From Hyphomicrobium sp. (GTDB lineage Bacteria > Pseudomonadota > Alphaproteobacteria > Rhizobiales > Hyphomicrobiaceae), in assembly GCA_013141015.1 (NCBI GenBank), contig JABFRT010000030.1:1-64000 (forward strand): 64,000 nucleotides of DNA, written 5' to 3'. Shown here one piece after another: positions 1 to 9,357 of this stretch. Position numbers and translations under genes: made by a program. Positions within the stretch are counted from its first letter, which is position 1; each line of letters opens with the position of its first letter. The notes beneath the pieces are model-generated. The model worked only from the letters and a program-made list of their open reading frames with translations, made no database searches and had not been told where the DNA came from.

Positions 1-240
1 ATGAAGATGCAGATCCTGCGAGACCTGTGGTCAACTTTACAGATATTCGCAGACCACGCTTGGGAACCTGGGCCTCTCCATGACGCCATCCCGCAAAAAC
101 CACCCACCAAATAATCCCGACAAGATTTCGAACTAAAAACCTAAGCAATAACAATCACTTGAAAACAAGATTACACACCAAGAGTTTTAAATTATGAGAA
201 ATAGTGTGCGTTTTCAATAACTTAGACAAAGTATTGAGAA

Positions 241-317
241 TGGCGCGCCCGGCAGGAGTCGAACCTGCGACATCGAACTTAGAAGGTTCGCGCTCTATCC
301 AGCTGAGCTACGGGCGC
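241..317 (-). tRNA. tRNA-Arg (anticodon UCU), CCA encoded
   Basis: Reverse complement GCGCCCGTAGCTCAGCTGGATAGAGCGCGAACCTTCTAAGTTCGATGTCGCAGGTTCGACTCCTGCCGGGCGCGCCA folds as a cloverleaf: 7-bp acceptor stem, CTTCTAA anticodon loop, TTCGA T-loop. Confidence 0.96.
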
Positions 318-373
318 TGATTGATGGGGTTTGCTACACGCTTTTTGGGCGGCGGACAATCGGGCAGCCGGCA

Positions 374-1066
374 TCATTGGCTCAGCTGCACGATGCCTGC
401 ATTCTCGTCGATCAATTCCTGGCCGGTTTTCCAAATATCGTTGCCACCGGCCATTGCGGCGCGCACGCCGCGGATCCAGTCTTCCGGCACGCCAGCCGGC
501 GCAAAATAGATGGAAAACAATCGGTCGGTTGCCGACCCGATGGCGCGCTCGGGCACACTTGCGTCTTCCTCGGCCAAGACATCGCGGAAACTTACTTCAT
601 GGAACATGAACTTGGCAGACGGCGCAGCTGAGCGGCGTTGCCCTTGCAGATAGACTGGCACACACATCGACGCGCACCGGCTGCCCGCGGCGACAACCGT
701 TTCGAGTTTGTGCGTCTCACCGATCCGGCGCAACAGCCGCACAACCTTGGCGCCATGATCAAGTGACCCGCCGGGCGACGACAGCGAAAGCACAATTCTG
801 CGGGCACGCGATTGATGCATCGCGAAAGCGTGGTCGATTTCGCTCAGCATGGGTGCTTCGATTTTACCGCGCCACTGCAGATACACGGTGTCGTCGTCAG
901 CGGCGGCGCGGACGTCAAGCCTGCCGACGCCGATAAACATCGCGTCGAACTGGTCCCGGGCTTGAAAGCCAAACACCACGATCAGCAGCAGGGCAATAGC
1001 CCACAAGATGCGATTGAGTGTGCGTGACGGCATCGCGCGGGTCCATTCAGCGAAGGAATGAAACAA
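374..1066 (-). CDS. Membrane-anchored ClpP-like (COG3904-type) periplasmic protein; start uncertain
   Basis: N-terminal TM helix, then 'SLSSPGGSLDHGAKV...CASMCVPVYLQG', a Clp-fold-like motif. Confidence 0.65.
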   Translation of the reverse strand: MFHSFAEWTRAMPSRTLNRILWAIALLLIVVFGFQARDQFDAMFIGVGRLDVRAAADDDTVYLQWRGKIEAPMLSEIDHAFAMHQSRARRIVLSLSSPGGSLDHGAKVVRLLRRIGETHKLETVVAAGSRCASMCVPVYLQGQRRSAAPSAKFMFHEVSFRDVLAEEDASVPERAIGSATDRLFSIYFAPAGVPEDWIRGVRAAMAGGNDIWKTGQELIDENAGIVQLSQ

Positions 1067-1135
1067 CTATTGAAAGAAGCACCGCGCGGCCGCTCCCGGC
1101 CAGCTCCCCGAAAAGGCGCCCGAAGCGCCCATTCC

Positions 1136-1441
1136 TCAGTGCGTCCAGGTGCCGATGCGGCCGAATTTGAAATTCTCGGCGTAAGATTTTTGGATTGGTG
1201 AGCGCGGCTTGGGCTCAACCACCGTGTAGGCCAGTCCGTTGCGCACGGCATAAGCTATGGCGTCTTCTTTGCTTGCAAATTCGAGGCGGACTTGCGCGCG
1301 CACATCGCGGGAGCTGGTCCAGCCCATCAGCGCGTCGCGTTCGGCGGCGCTGGCTGGTTCGTGCTCCAGCAGCCAATCCTTGGTGCGGGCTTCACCCGAC
1401 TGCATCGCGGTTTTGGCGGGTCGGTAAATGCGCACGGCCAT
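1136..1441 (-). CDS. NADH dehydrogenase (complex I) accessory subunit NDUFS4/ETC complex I subunit family
   Basis: 101 aa 'MAVRIYRPAKTAMQSG...W.LEHEP...' with C-terminal 'KSYAENFKFGRIGTWTH', typical of the family. Confidence 0.85.
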   Translation of the reverse strand: MAVRIYRPAKTAMQSGEARTKDWLLEHEPASAAERDALMGWTSSRDVRAQVRLEFASKEDAIAYAVRNGLAYTVVEPKPRSPIQKSYAENFKFGRIGTWTH

Positions 1442-1513
1442 AGGGGCGATCCCGGATCAAGGGCGGCTGCCGCACGCAACTAAAGGGACAGCCGCTGCGG
1501 CTCAAGAAAGTAA

Positions 1514-1590
1514 TGGTCGGGGCGACATGATTCGAACACGCGACCCTCTGGTCCCAAACCAGATGCTCTACCAGGCTGAGCTACACCCCG
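1514..1590 (-). tRNA. tRNA-Pro (anticodon UGG), CCA encoded
   Basis: Reverse complement CGGGGTGTAGCTCAGCCTGGTAGAGCATCTGGTTTGGGACCAGAGGGTCGCGTGTTCGAATCATGTCGCCCCGACCA; anticodon loop TTTGGGA. Confidence 0.96.
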
Positions 1591-1665
1591 ACACAAGTGA
1601 AGCGTTCGTTTGCCGGTTTCAGCGGCGAAGGTCAAGGGCCACCGCCACCGCGGCCTAATCTGCCG

Positions 1666-2205
1666 CTACTTCGGCGGCTTAACGGCGTCGAAAAAGGCGT
1701 GGCGGACTTTATCGCCCGCCTTGATGCCGAGCCGCTCGGCAGCCCCACCGGCCAATTCCAATACCGCTGAGACCGGGGCGCCAGCCGCAATTACCCTTTC
1801 AGACAGTGGTTGTGTGCGCGCCTCGATGCGATGGATAACGCCTTCGGCGCGGATAAAGACCATATCGAGCGGAATATAGGTGTTGCGCATCCACATCGTT
1901 ATGTCTTGTGCGCCGCCGTAGGCAAACAGCATACCTTCACTATCGGCGAGTTTGGTCCGATACATCAAACCGAGGGCTTTTTCCTGGTCGGTCGTGGCGA
2001 CCTCAATTTCGAAGGTGCGCGCTGGACCGCCACCGGCGGGCTCGATCATCAACGTGTCGAGCCGCATCCGCGCCTTGGCGGGCCGGATGATTTCAACGTG
2101 CGCGGGCAATACCGGCCAAAAGACCACAATCCCGAGGCCTGCAAAAACAAAAAGGGCCGCGCGCGTGGCGGCCCTTTTGAAATTCGTATGTCGCACGCGA
2201 CCCAT
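1666..2205 (-). CDS. DUF192 family protein with N-terminal hydrophobic/signal segment
   Basis: 'FEIEVATTDQEKALGLMYRTKLADSEGMLFAYGGAQDITMWMRNTYIPLDMVFI' is a DUF192 signature. Confidence 0.85.
   Translation of the reverse strand: MGRVRHTNFKRAATRAALFVFAGLGIVVFWPVLPAHVEIIRPAKARMRLDTLMIEPAGGGPARTFEIEVATTDQEKALGLMYRTKLADSEGMLFAYGGAQDITMWMRNTYIPLDMVFIRAEGVIHRIEARTQPLSERVIAAGAPVSAVLELAGGAAERLGIKAGDKVRHAFFDAVKPPK
2148..2180 (-). terminator. Intrinsic terminator downstream of the cold-shock gene, inside the DUF192 ORF
   Basis: Minus strand AAAAGGGCCGC-CACGCGC-GCGGCCCTTTTTGTTTTT. Confidence 0.75.
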
Positions 2206-2217
2206 CCCAACTGGTTG

Positions 2218-2829
2218 TCAGTTTTTCGACGGGAGCCCCGTTGGAACACCATCCGGGCGAAGCTCTGCCGCCATGCAGCCCTTGGAGCCGAAGCCCCAGC
2301 GGACCTGAACGATCTGACCCGGCCGCAGCTCCGTGAAGCCGAACCGGCGCAGTGTTTCCATGTGGCAGAAAATATCGGGCGAACCTTCACCGCGTGTCAA
2401 GAAGCCAAAACCGCGAACGCGGTTGAACCACTTGACGTAGGCACGCTCCCAATCGCTTTCCGCGGTCACGATGACGTGCGTGCGCTGCGGCAACTGCGAT
2501 GGGTGGATGGCCGTGCTTTCGTCCATGCTGAGAATGCGGAAAGCCTGCATGCCCTTCGGACGCTTCAGGACTTCGCACTGAAGGCGCGCGCCTTCATAAG
2601 CGGTTTGAAAGCCGCCAGCGCGGAGACACGTGACGTGAAGAAGAATATCCGGCAGGCCATTATCGGGAACGATAAAGCCATACCCCTTGGATGCGTCGAA
2701 CCACTTGATGGTCCCGGCGATTTCAAAAACTTCGACACCAGCCTCGCCCAACAGATCTGGACGGCCTTCAAATGGCTGTTCGAAGTCCGGAAAGCCCGGA
2801 CGCTTAGTATCCCCCGTCATATAGTACAC
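2218..2829 (-). CDS. Protein with two cold-shock domains
   Basis: Two CSD units: 'GTIKWFDASKGYGFIVPD...DILLHVTCLR' and 'AYVKWFNRVRGFGFLTRGEGSPDIFCHMETLR'. Confidence 0.92.
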   Translation of the reverse strand: MYYMTGDTKRPGFPDFEQPFEGRPDLLGEAGVEVFEIAGTIKWFDASKGYGFIVPDNGLPDILLHVTCLRAGGFQTAYEGARLQCEVLKRPKGMQAFRILSMDESTAIHPSQLPQRTHVIVTAESDWERAYVKWFNRVRGFGFLTRGEGSPDIFCHMETLRRFGFTELRPGQIVQVRWGFGSKGCMAAELRPDGVPTGLPSKN

Positions 2830-3373
2830 CCCGCTACTGCGTCTTACGTTACCAACTGCACCCTACAGCTGAGGAGACTGCGGCAAATCTGGAAGAGCCC
2901 TCTTCAGATTTGCACCAATCTGGCACAGCCGTACGATGCGGCCGGAACATAACATTGCTTCGCGTCGATGCCAGTCCGTTTTTCTCTGCAACCATCTTGA
3001 CGCCGCGAACAAGTAGATTGATTCGCCTTCATCGATGGCGATAAGCGCATGAAACACAACTAAGAATTCGCATTCAAATTTCATCCCCAGTTTTACGAAG
3101 AAACACCGTTATGCAAACACATATTCAACAGTTGAGCGCATCAAAAGAACAGCTGCGAACACGCGCAAAGTGATTCGTTTTTCGCAAATGTTTGCTGCGC
3201 AAATCGCTTGTGCCACTGGCGGCACATTTCGACTTATCAAGAGGTCATGCACAGGCAGCATGTGGCTCATTTAGTCAGGTTGTCGCATGAGCATCGCTCA
3301 TCAAGCAGTCTAACAGTGAGCACAACCGCGCAACCGCCACTGATGATGGCAAGAATCGCAAAGGACTATGTTC

Positions 3374-3814
3374 ATGCGCTACCTGCACACAATGGTTCGC
3401 ATCCGGAATATTGACGAGAGCTTGGCGTTCTATTGCGGCGGACTTCAGATGCGCGAGATCCGGCGCATGGAGAATCCTCAAGCGCGCTTCACTCTGATTT
3501 TTCTCGCCGCCGCCGATGACGAAGATCGCGCTAAGGTTGAGAAAGCGCCGATGCTGGAACTGACCTACAATTGGGACGTCGAAGACTACGGGTCGGCGCG
3601 CAACTTCGGCCACCTCGCTTTTCTCGTCGATGATATCTATGCCACCTGCGCGCGGCTTGCGGCCCTAGGCGTGACCATCAACCGGCCGCCGCGCGACGGG
3701 CACATGGCGTTCGTGCGTTCTCCCGATCTGGTTTCGGTCGAGTTGCTCCAGAAGGGCGCGGCCTTGGCGCCGGCCGAGCCTTGGGTCAGCATGCCCAATA
3801 CCGGCTCATGGTGA
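3374..3814 (+). CDS. gloA: Lactoylglutathione lyase (glyoxalase I)
   Basis: 'MRYLHTMVRIRNIDESLAFYCGGLQMREIRRMENPQARFTLIFLA...LELTYNWDVEDYGSARNFGHLAFLVDD' matches GloA. Confidence 0.92.
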   Translation: MRYLHTMVRIRNIDESLAFYCGGLQMREIRRMENPQARFTLIFLAAADDEDRAKVEKAPMLELTYNWDVEDYGSARNFGHLAFLVDDIYATCARLAALGVTINRPPRDGHMAFVRSPDLVSVELLQKGAALAPAEPWVSMPNTGSW

Positions 3815-5061
3815 GTGCTCTGACAAACGCACGGCGGCATATTGCGGTCATTGGCGCAGGCCCCGCGGGCCTGATGGCAGCCGAAGTGTTGGCTGAGGCC
3901 GGGCACGCGGTCACTGTCTACGAGCGCATGCCCTCGCCTGCCCGCAAATTTCTGATCGCCGGGCGCGGCGGGCTGAACCTGACACACAGCGAACCGCTTG
4001 ATCTCTTCCTCAGCCGCTACGGCGGCAACTCGGCCGCCATTCGCAAGGCTGTTGAAGATTTTCCGCCCGAACGGCTGGTCGCGTGGGCCCACGGCCTCGG
4101 CCAAGAGACCTTTACCGGTTCGAGCGGGCGTATTTTTCCGCGCGCGATGAAGTCGTCGCCACTGCTGCGCGCTTGGTTGAAAAGGCTCGAGAACCTCGGT
4201 GTCCTTCTGAAAACGCGGCACACCTGGACGGGCTTTGCAGCCAACCATGACGTTGTATTTGCGACGCCCGGCGCCGTAAGCCTGCACGTGGCACACGACG
4301 CTGTGGTGCTGGCGCTTGGCGGCGCAAGCTGGCCAAGGCTTGGCTCGGACGGCGGCTGGGTGTCAATCCTCAAGACAGCAGGCGCTGGCATAACACCGCT
4401 CTCGCCAGCCAATAGCGGCGTGCTGATCGAATGGTCAAACATTCTGGCAGGGCGCTTTGCCGGCCAACCGTTGAAGCGCATCGCCGTGACCGCTGGCGGC
4501 GTGACCCGGCGGGGCGAAGCCATGATCACCCGAACGGGTCTCGAAGGCGGCGTGATTTACGCGCTGAGCCGGGATATCCGCTCAGCGCTCGGCGATACCG
4601 GCTGTACGTCGCTGACCATCGATCTCAAACCCGGCATGAGCCTTGAGGATTTGACCGGACGTCTGTCGCGCCCGCGCGGCGCCCAGCCACTGACAAATTT
4701 CCTGCGCAAGGCCGCATCGCTTGAGGCTGCTGCCATCAGTTTGCTGCGCGAGCCGGGCCCGCTGCCAAGTCAACCGGCCGCTTTGGCCGGGCGGATCAAG
4801 GCGTTGCCGTTAACCATCATCGGGGTCGCAGGGCTGGACCGGGCAATTTCGACGGCAGGCGGGGTGCAACTGACTGATTTAACGGAGAATTTCATGCTTA
4901 AACCGCGCCCTGGCGTATTCGTGGCGGGTGAGATGCTCGACTGGGAAGCTCCAACCGGCGGATACCTGTTGCAAGCCTCGTTCGCCACTGGCCACGCCGC
5001 CGCAAAGGGCGTGCTAGACTGGCTTCATCGCCAATCCCTATCTGGCGAACAGCTGGAATAG
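3808..5061 (+). CDS. TIGR03862/HI0933-like flavoprotein (NAD(P)/FAD-dependent oxidoreductase)
   Basis: Rossmann motif 'HIAVIGAGPAGLMAAEVLAEAGHAVTVYERM' and 'KFLIAGRGGLNLTHSE'; its start overlaps the gloA stop. Confidence 0.88.
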   Translation: MVSALTNARRHIAVIGAGPAGLMAAEVLAEAGHAVTVYERMPSPARKFLIAGRGGLNLTHSEPLDLFLSRYGGNSAAIRKAVEDFPPERLVAWAHGLGQETFTGSSGRIFPRAMKSSPLLRAWLKRLENLGVLLKTRHTWTGFAANHDVVFATPGAVSLHVAHDAVVLALGGASWPRLGSDGGWVSILKTAGAGITPLSPANSGVLIEWSNILAGRFAGQPLKRIAVTAGGVTRRGEAMITRTGLEGGVIYALSRDIRSALGDTGCTSLTIDLKPGMSLEDLTGRLSRPRGAQPLTNFLRKAASLEAAAISLLREPGPLPSQPAALAGRIKALPLTIIGVAGLDRAISTAGGVQLTDLTENFMLKPRPGVFVAGEMLDWEAPTGGYLLQASFATGHAAAKGVLDWLHRQSLSGEQLE

Positions 5062-5204
5062 ACGATAACCATCCTAACAGCATTGGTTTTGATAAAAAAT
5101 TTCACCACAAGCGGTTGGTGAGCATGGGATGCCATGCTTATTTGTCAAAGTTGCTTCCATGGGGAATGATTTACCCCTATGTATCCGGCCACTGGAGGTC
5201 TTCC

Positions 5205-5999
5205 ATGATATTGATCGATCGATCCGCGCCGGTGGCACACCAGGCGCCGCAGAGCGCGTCGCACGCCGTGCCGCTTGAGCAGCTGGCTGCCGCGCTGGAC
5301 AGCCAATTAGCAGCGCTCGGCACCTTAGAAGACCGCATCCGCGCAATTGCCGCCGCCATCCCGGGCCGCGTCGCCTTCTCGACCAGTCTTGGCATTGAAG
5401 ACCAGGCCGTCACGCACGCCATCGCAACCTCCGGTGCAAAGGTCGATGTCTTTACATTAGATACCGGCCGCCACTTCGCCGAGACCTATGACACGTTGTT
5501 TGAGACCGAAGGCCGCTATGGCCTGAAAATCCGGGTCATGTATCCCGACGCCGCCGAAACCGAGGCCTTGGTTCAAGAGGACGGCATCTACGGCTTTCGC
5601 TACTCAATAGATGCCCGCAAGGCCTGTTGCGACATCCGCAAGGTCCGCCCGTTGAACCGGGCGCTTGCAGGTGCGGGCGGCTGGATCACGGGCCTGCGCC
5701 GCGATCAGAGCCAGGGACGCGCCCATGTTCCGTTCGCGAGTTTCGACGCCGCACAGAACCTGATCAAGCTCAACCCAATCGCCGATTGGCCGCTGGCGCA
5801 GCTGGATGGCTACATCAGTGCCAACAAAATTCCGGTCAATGCCCTGCACGCGCAAGGCTTCCCATCAATCGGCTGCCAGCCATGCACCCGCGCCATTAAA
5901 CCCGGCGAAGACATCCGGGCCGGGCGCTGGTGGTGGGAAAACGAAAGCGGCAAGGAATGCGGCTTGCACACCGCCGCCACAGACACGCAATCCAAGTAA
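5205..5999 (+). CDS. cysH: Adenylyl-sulfate (APS-type) reductase, CysH family
   Basis: '[16 protein letters not shown]', 'GLRRDQS' and '[24 protein letters not shown].....ECGLH'; the CC...CxxC set is typical of Fe-S APS reductases. Confidence 0.92.
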   Translation: MILIDRSAPVAHQAPQSASHAVPLEQLAAALDSQLAALGTLEDRIRAIAAAIPGRVAFSTSLGIEDQAVTHAIATSGAKVDVFTLDTGRHFAETYDTLFETEGRYGLKIRVMYPDAAETEALVQEDGIYGFRYSIDARKACCDIRKVRPLNRALAGAGGWITGLRRDQSQGRAHVPFASFDAAQNLIKLNPIADWPLAQLDGYISANKIPVNALHAQGFPSIGCQPCTRAIKPGEDIRAGRWWWENESGKECGLHTAATDTQSK

Positions 6000-6040
6000 C
6001 ATCAACATCTACGCGACAGACGATAAAGGACACGCGCGGC

Positions 6041-6946
6041 ATGACCGCTTCCCCATCGCATCTCGATCTTCTTGAAGCCGAGAGCATCCACATTTTCCGC
6101 GAGGCCGCGGCCCAATTCCGCAAACCCGTGCTGATGTATTCGATCGGCAAGGACTCAACGGTGCTGCTGCATTTGGCGCGCAAGGCGTTCTTTCCGCAGA
6201 AGCTGCCGTTCCCGTTGTTGCACATCGACACGACGTGGAAATTCCGCGACATGATCGCGTTCCGCGACAAGACCGCCAAAGACTTCGGCCTCGATCTGAT
6301 CGTTCACAAAAACGAAGACGGCTTAAAGCAGGGCATCAACCCAATCGATTTTTCGCCGTCGATCTATACCGACGTTCTCAAGACCCAAGGCTTGAAGCAA
6401 GCGCTCGACAAATATGGGTTTGATGCGGCTTTCGGCGGCGCGCGCCGAGACGAAGAGGCAAGCCGCGCCAAGGAGCGCGTGTTCTCATTCCGCGCCGCCG
6501 GCCATCGCTGGGACCCGCGTAAGCAGCGCCCGGAGATGTGGCGTTTGCTCAACGGCCGGCTTGGCACCGGCGAAAGCGTTCGCGTGTTCCCGATGTCGAA
6601 CTGGACCGAAAAAGACGTCTGGCGTTACATCCTTCGCGAAAAGCTCGACGTGGTGCCGCTGTATCTGGCCAAAGAACGCCCGACCATTGAGCGCAACGGC
6701 CAGCTGTTGATGCAGGATGACGAACGCCTGCAGCCAAAACCTGGCGAAAAAGTTGTGATGCGTAAAATCCGCTTCCGCACACTTGGTTGCTATCCGCTGA
6801 CGGCCGCCGTTGAATCGGACGCCTCCGACATGGAAAGCATCGTCGCTGAAACCATCAACGCGCAAACCTCAGAGCGCGTCGGCCGCCTGATCGACCACGA
6901 TCAATCGGGCGCTATGGAAAAGAAAAAGCAGGAAGGCTACTTCTAA
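6041..6946 (+). CDS. cysD: Sulfate adenylyltransferase subunit 2
   Basis: '[19 protein letters not shown]...[15 protein letters not shown]' and C-terminal '[21 protein letters not shown]'. Confidence 0.97.
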   Translation: MTASPSHLDLLEAESIHIFREAAAQFRKPVLMYSIGKDSTVLLHLARKAFFPQKLPFPLLHIDTTWKFRDMIAFRDKTAKDFGLDLIVHKNEDGLKQGINPIDFSPSIYTDVLKTQGLKQALDKYGFDAAFGGARRDEEASRAKERVFSFRAAGHRWDPRKQRPEMWRLLNGRLGTGESVRVFPMSNWTEKDVWRYILREKLDVVPLYLAKERPTIERNGQLLMQDDERLQPKPGEKVVMRKIRFRTLGCYPLTAAVESDASDMESIVAETINAQTSERVGRLIDHDQSGAMEKKKQEGYF

Positions 6947-8469
6947 TGACGATCCAGGCTTCCCTGAAAGCATCTACCGCGGCAGCCGGCGTGAAAGCCG
7001 CGAGCCCCTTGCGCGATCTGAACGGCATTGTGCATCTCCTCACCTGCGGATCGGTGGACGACGGCAAGTCGACCTTGATCGGCCGCTTGTTGTGGGACGC
7101 ATCCGACCTCTACGAGGATCAGCGCGAAAACGTCCGCAAATCCGGTCGTAAAGCCGCAGATTCCGATCTGCCGGATTTTTCCATGCTGCTTGACGGCCTC
7201 GTCGCTGAACGCGAGCAAGGCATCACGATAGACATTGCGTGGAAGTATTTCGATACCGAGACCCGCCGTTTTGTGATTATCGATTCACCCGGCCACGAGC
7301 AATACACCCGCAACATGGCGTCAGGCGCATCTTTCGCCGACGTGGCGATTCTGCTGGTGGATGCGCGTTCGGGCGTCAAGAAGCAGACCAAGCGCCACGC
7401 TGCGATTCTCGATCTCGTCGGCGTCAAGCGCGTCGTGCTGGCCGTCAACAAAATGGACCTCGTCGGCTACTCGGAAGATGTGTTCCGCAAAATCGAAGCC
7501 GACTTCCGCACGCTGTGCTGGAAGTTTGGCTTCTGGGACGCGACCGCCATTCCATTGTCTGCCGTCTATGGCGACAACGTCTCGACCAAGTCGGACGCGA
7601 TGGCGTGGTACACCGGCCCGCATCTGCTTGAACATTTGGAAAAGGCGCCGAGCCGCGGCACCGCGTCGAGCGGTACGTTCCGTTTTCCGGTACAGACCGT
7701 GCTGCGCGATGGCCAGGATTTCCGCGGGCTTGCCGGCACCGTCTCATCGGGCTCGGTCAACGTCGGCGACAGTGTTACCGACGCCTTGAGCGGCCGCAGC
7801 GCCAAGGTCATTCGCATCGCCACAATGGATGGTGATTTGAAATCGGCAACGTCGGGCCAGGCGATTGCCTTGCAACTCGATGTCGACATCGATGTGTCGC
7901 GCGGCGCGGTGCTTTCTTCATCCGAAATGCGCCCGATAGCGGCGCAAACTGTTGAAGCGCGGCTTGTCTGGCTGTCGGAGAATGCTTTCAATCCGCGCAC
8001 CGGATATTTGCTGCGCACCGTCACCGACCTCATCCCGATTTCAACGCTTGAGATTAAAGCGCTGCTTGATCTGGAAACGATGTCATCGCATCCATCGGCG
8101 TCATGCGGCGTCAACGACATTGCCGTCACCAAGATCACGCTTGGACGGCCAGCAGCTATCGACGTGTTTTCAGATATTTCCGAAACCGGCACGGTGATGA
8201 TCGTCGATGCCGTCACCGGCGCATCGATTGCTGGTGGCGTTGTCACTGCGGTCAACGCCAAGGGCGAAATCCTCGGCGACGGACACTTTAATCTGACCCG
8301 CGAAATGCTGGCCAATGGGCTGTGCCGCGATCTGTCGCTGAGTTCTTCGGATCGCGAAGAGTTCACGCGCCGCGCCAATGAAGCCGCAATTCTCTTGCGC
8401 TCGGCTGGCGTCTCTGTGGCGATTGAACCGCCGCCACCGATTGATGATGGACTTGATCCGGGCCTCTAA
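6946..8469 (+). CDS. cysN: Sulfate adenylyltransferase subunit 1 (GTPase); no CysC fusion
   Basis: 'LTCGSVDDGKSTLIGRLLWD' P-loop and 'DSPGHEQYTRNM'; overlaps the cysD stop. Confidence 0.96.
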   Translation: MTIQASLKASTAAAGVKAASPLRDLNGIVHLLTCGSVDDGKSTLIGRLLWDASDLYEDQRENVRKSGRKAADSDLPDFSMLLDGLVAEREQGITIDIAWKYFDTETRRFVIIDSPGHEQYTRNMASGASFADVAILLVDARSGVKKQTKRHAAILDLVGVKRVVLAVNKMDLVGYSEDVFRKIEADFRTLCWKFGFWDATAIPLSAVYGDNVSTKSDAMAWYTGPHLLEHLEKAPSRGTASSGTFRFPVQTVLRDGQDFRGLAGTVSSGSVNVGDSVTDALSGRSAKVIRIATMDGDLKSATSGQAIALQLDVDIDVSRGAVLSSSEMRPIAAQTVEARLVWLSENAFNPRTGYLLRTVTDLIPISTLEIKALLDLETMSSHPSASCGVNDIAVTKITLGRPAAIDVFSDISETGTVMIVDAVTGASIAGGVVTAVNAKGEILGDGHFNLTREMLANGLCRDLSLSSSDREEFTRRANEAAILLRSAGVSVAIEPPPPIDDGLDPGL

Positions 8470-8538
8470 CCCCGCCTTTAACGCGAAGCGACTTATCCCT
8501 TAGAAACAAGCGATACCAACGGCCGGAAGATTGCGTTT

Positions 8539-9285
8539 ATGTGGGAAGATATTCTGCTCTATGTTGCCGTAGGCTTCGCCGCCCAGATGGTCGATGGCGC
8601 GATTGGCATGGCCTATGGCATCACCTCATCGACGGTCCTGCTCAGCCTTGGCATTGCGCCGGCCACGGCCAGCGCATGCGTTCATGCGGCTGAGACCTTC
8701 ACCACCGCCGTCTCCGGTATATCGCATTGGAAATTCGGTAACATCGATTGGAGATTGGTGCGCCGCCTCGCGCTTCCCGGCGCCATTGGCGGCGGCATCG
8801 GTGCCTACGTTCTCGCCAACGTCGATGGCAACGTGATCAAGCCGTACATCGCCGGATATCTGGTGCTGATGGGCCTGTTCATTTTGTGGAAAGCGATCAG
8901 CCACGAGCCGAAAGAAAACAGCGAACCGCCAAAGCACGTTGGCCCGCTCGGTTTCTTCGGCGGCCTCGTTGACAGCATCGGCGGCGGCGGCTGGGGGCCC
9001 ATCGTGACGACGACTTTGATCGGCTCCGGCACCACGCCGCGCTATGCCATCGGCTCCGTCAACCTGACGGAATTCTTTGTCACGCTGACCATCTCCGCGA
9101 CGTTCCTCTTTACAATCGGCCTTGAACTGTTTCCGATCATTGCCGGGCTTTTGGTCGGCGGCGTCATTGCGGCCCCTTTTGCCGCCTACGCCACAAAGCA
9201 CCTGCCCGACAAAGTCTTGATGATCATCGTCGGTTCGGTGATTGTGTTACTCAGCCTTCGCACCATCCTGATCTCACTCCACTAA
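8539..9285 (+). CDS. TauE/SafE family permease
   Basis: Multiple TM segments, 'AAQMVDGAIGMAYGITSSTVLLSLGIAPATASACVHAAE', 'GGGGWGPIVTTTLI'. Confidence 0.88.
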   Translation: MWEDILLYVAVGFAAQMVDGAIGMAYGITSSTVLLSLGIAPATASACVHAAETFTTAVSGISHWKFGNIDWRLVRRLALPGAIGGGIGAYVLANVDGNVIKPYIAGYLVLMGLFILWKAISHEPKENSEPPKHVGPLGFFGGLVDSIGGGGWGPIVTTTLIGSGTTPRYAIGSVNLTEFFVTLTISATFLFTIGLELFPIIAGLLVGGVIAAPFAAYATKHLPDKVLMIIVGSVIVLLSLRTILISLH

Positions 9286-9357
9286 AGCTGCTCCTAACCG
9301 TGCAGCAGCACCGGCGCGTCTCTGCCCTCTGTTAAGTTGGAATTGTTGAAGACCATC

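Noticed and set aside
1-114. Open frame MKMQILRDLWSTLQIFADHAWEPGPLHDAIPQKPPTK at the window edge
   Set aside because: Could be the tail of an upstream gene, but it is short, truncated and matches no family I recognise; not listed as a feature.
1810-2952. 380-aa plus-strand ORF
   Set aside because: Antisense to the DUF192 and double-CSD genes, which have clear family motifs; high-GC mirror ORF.
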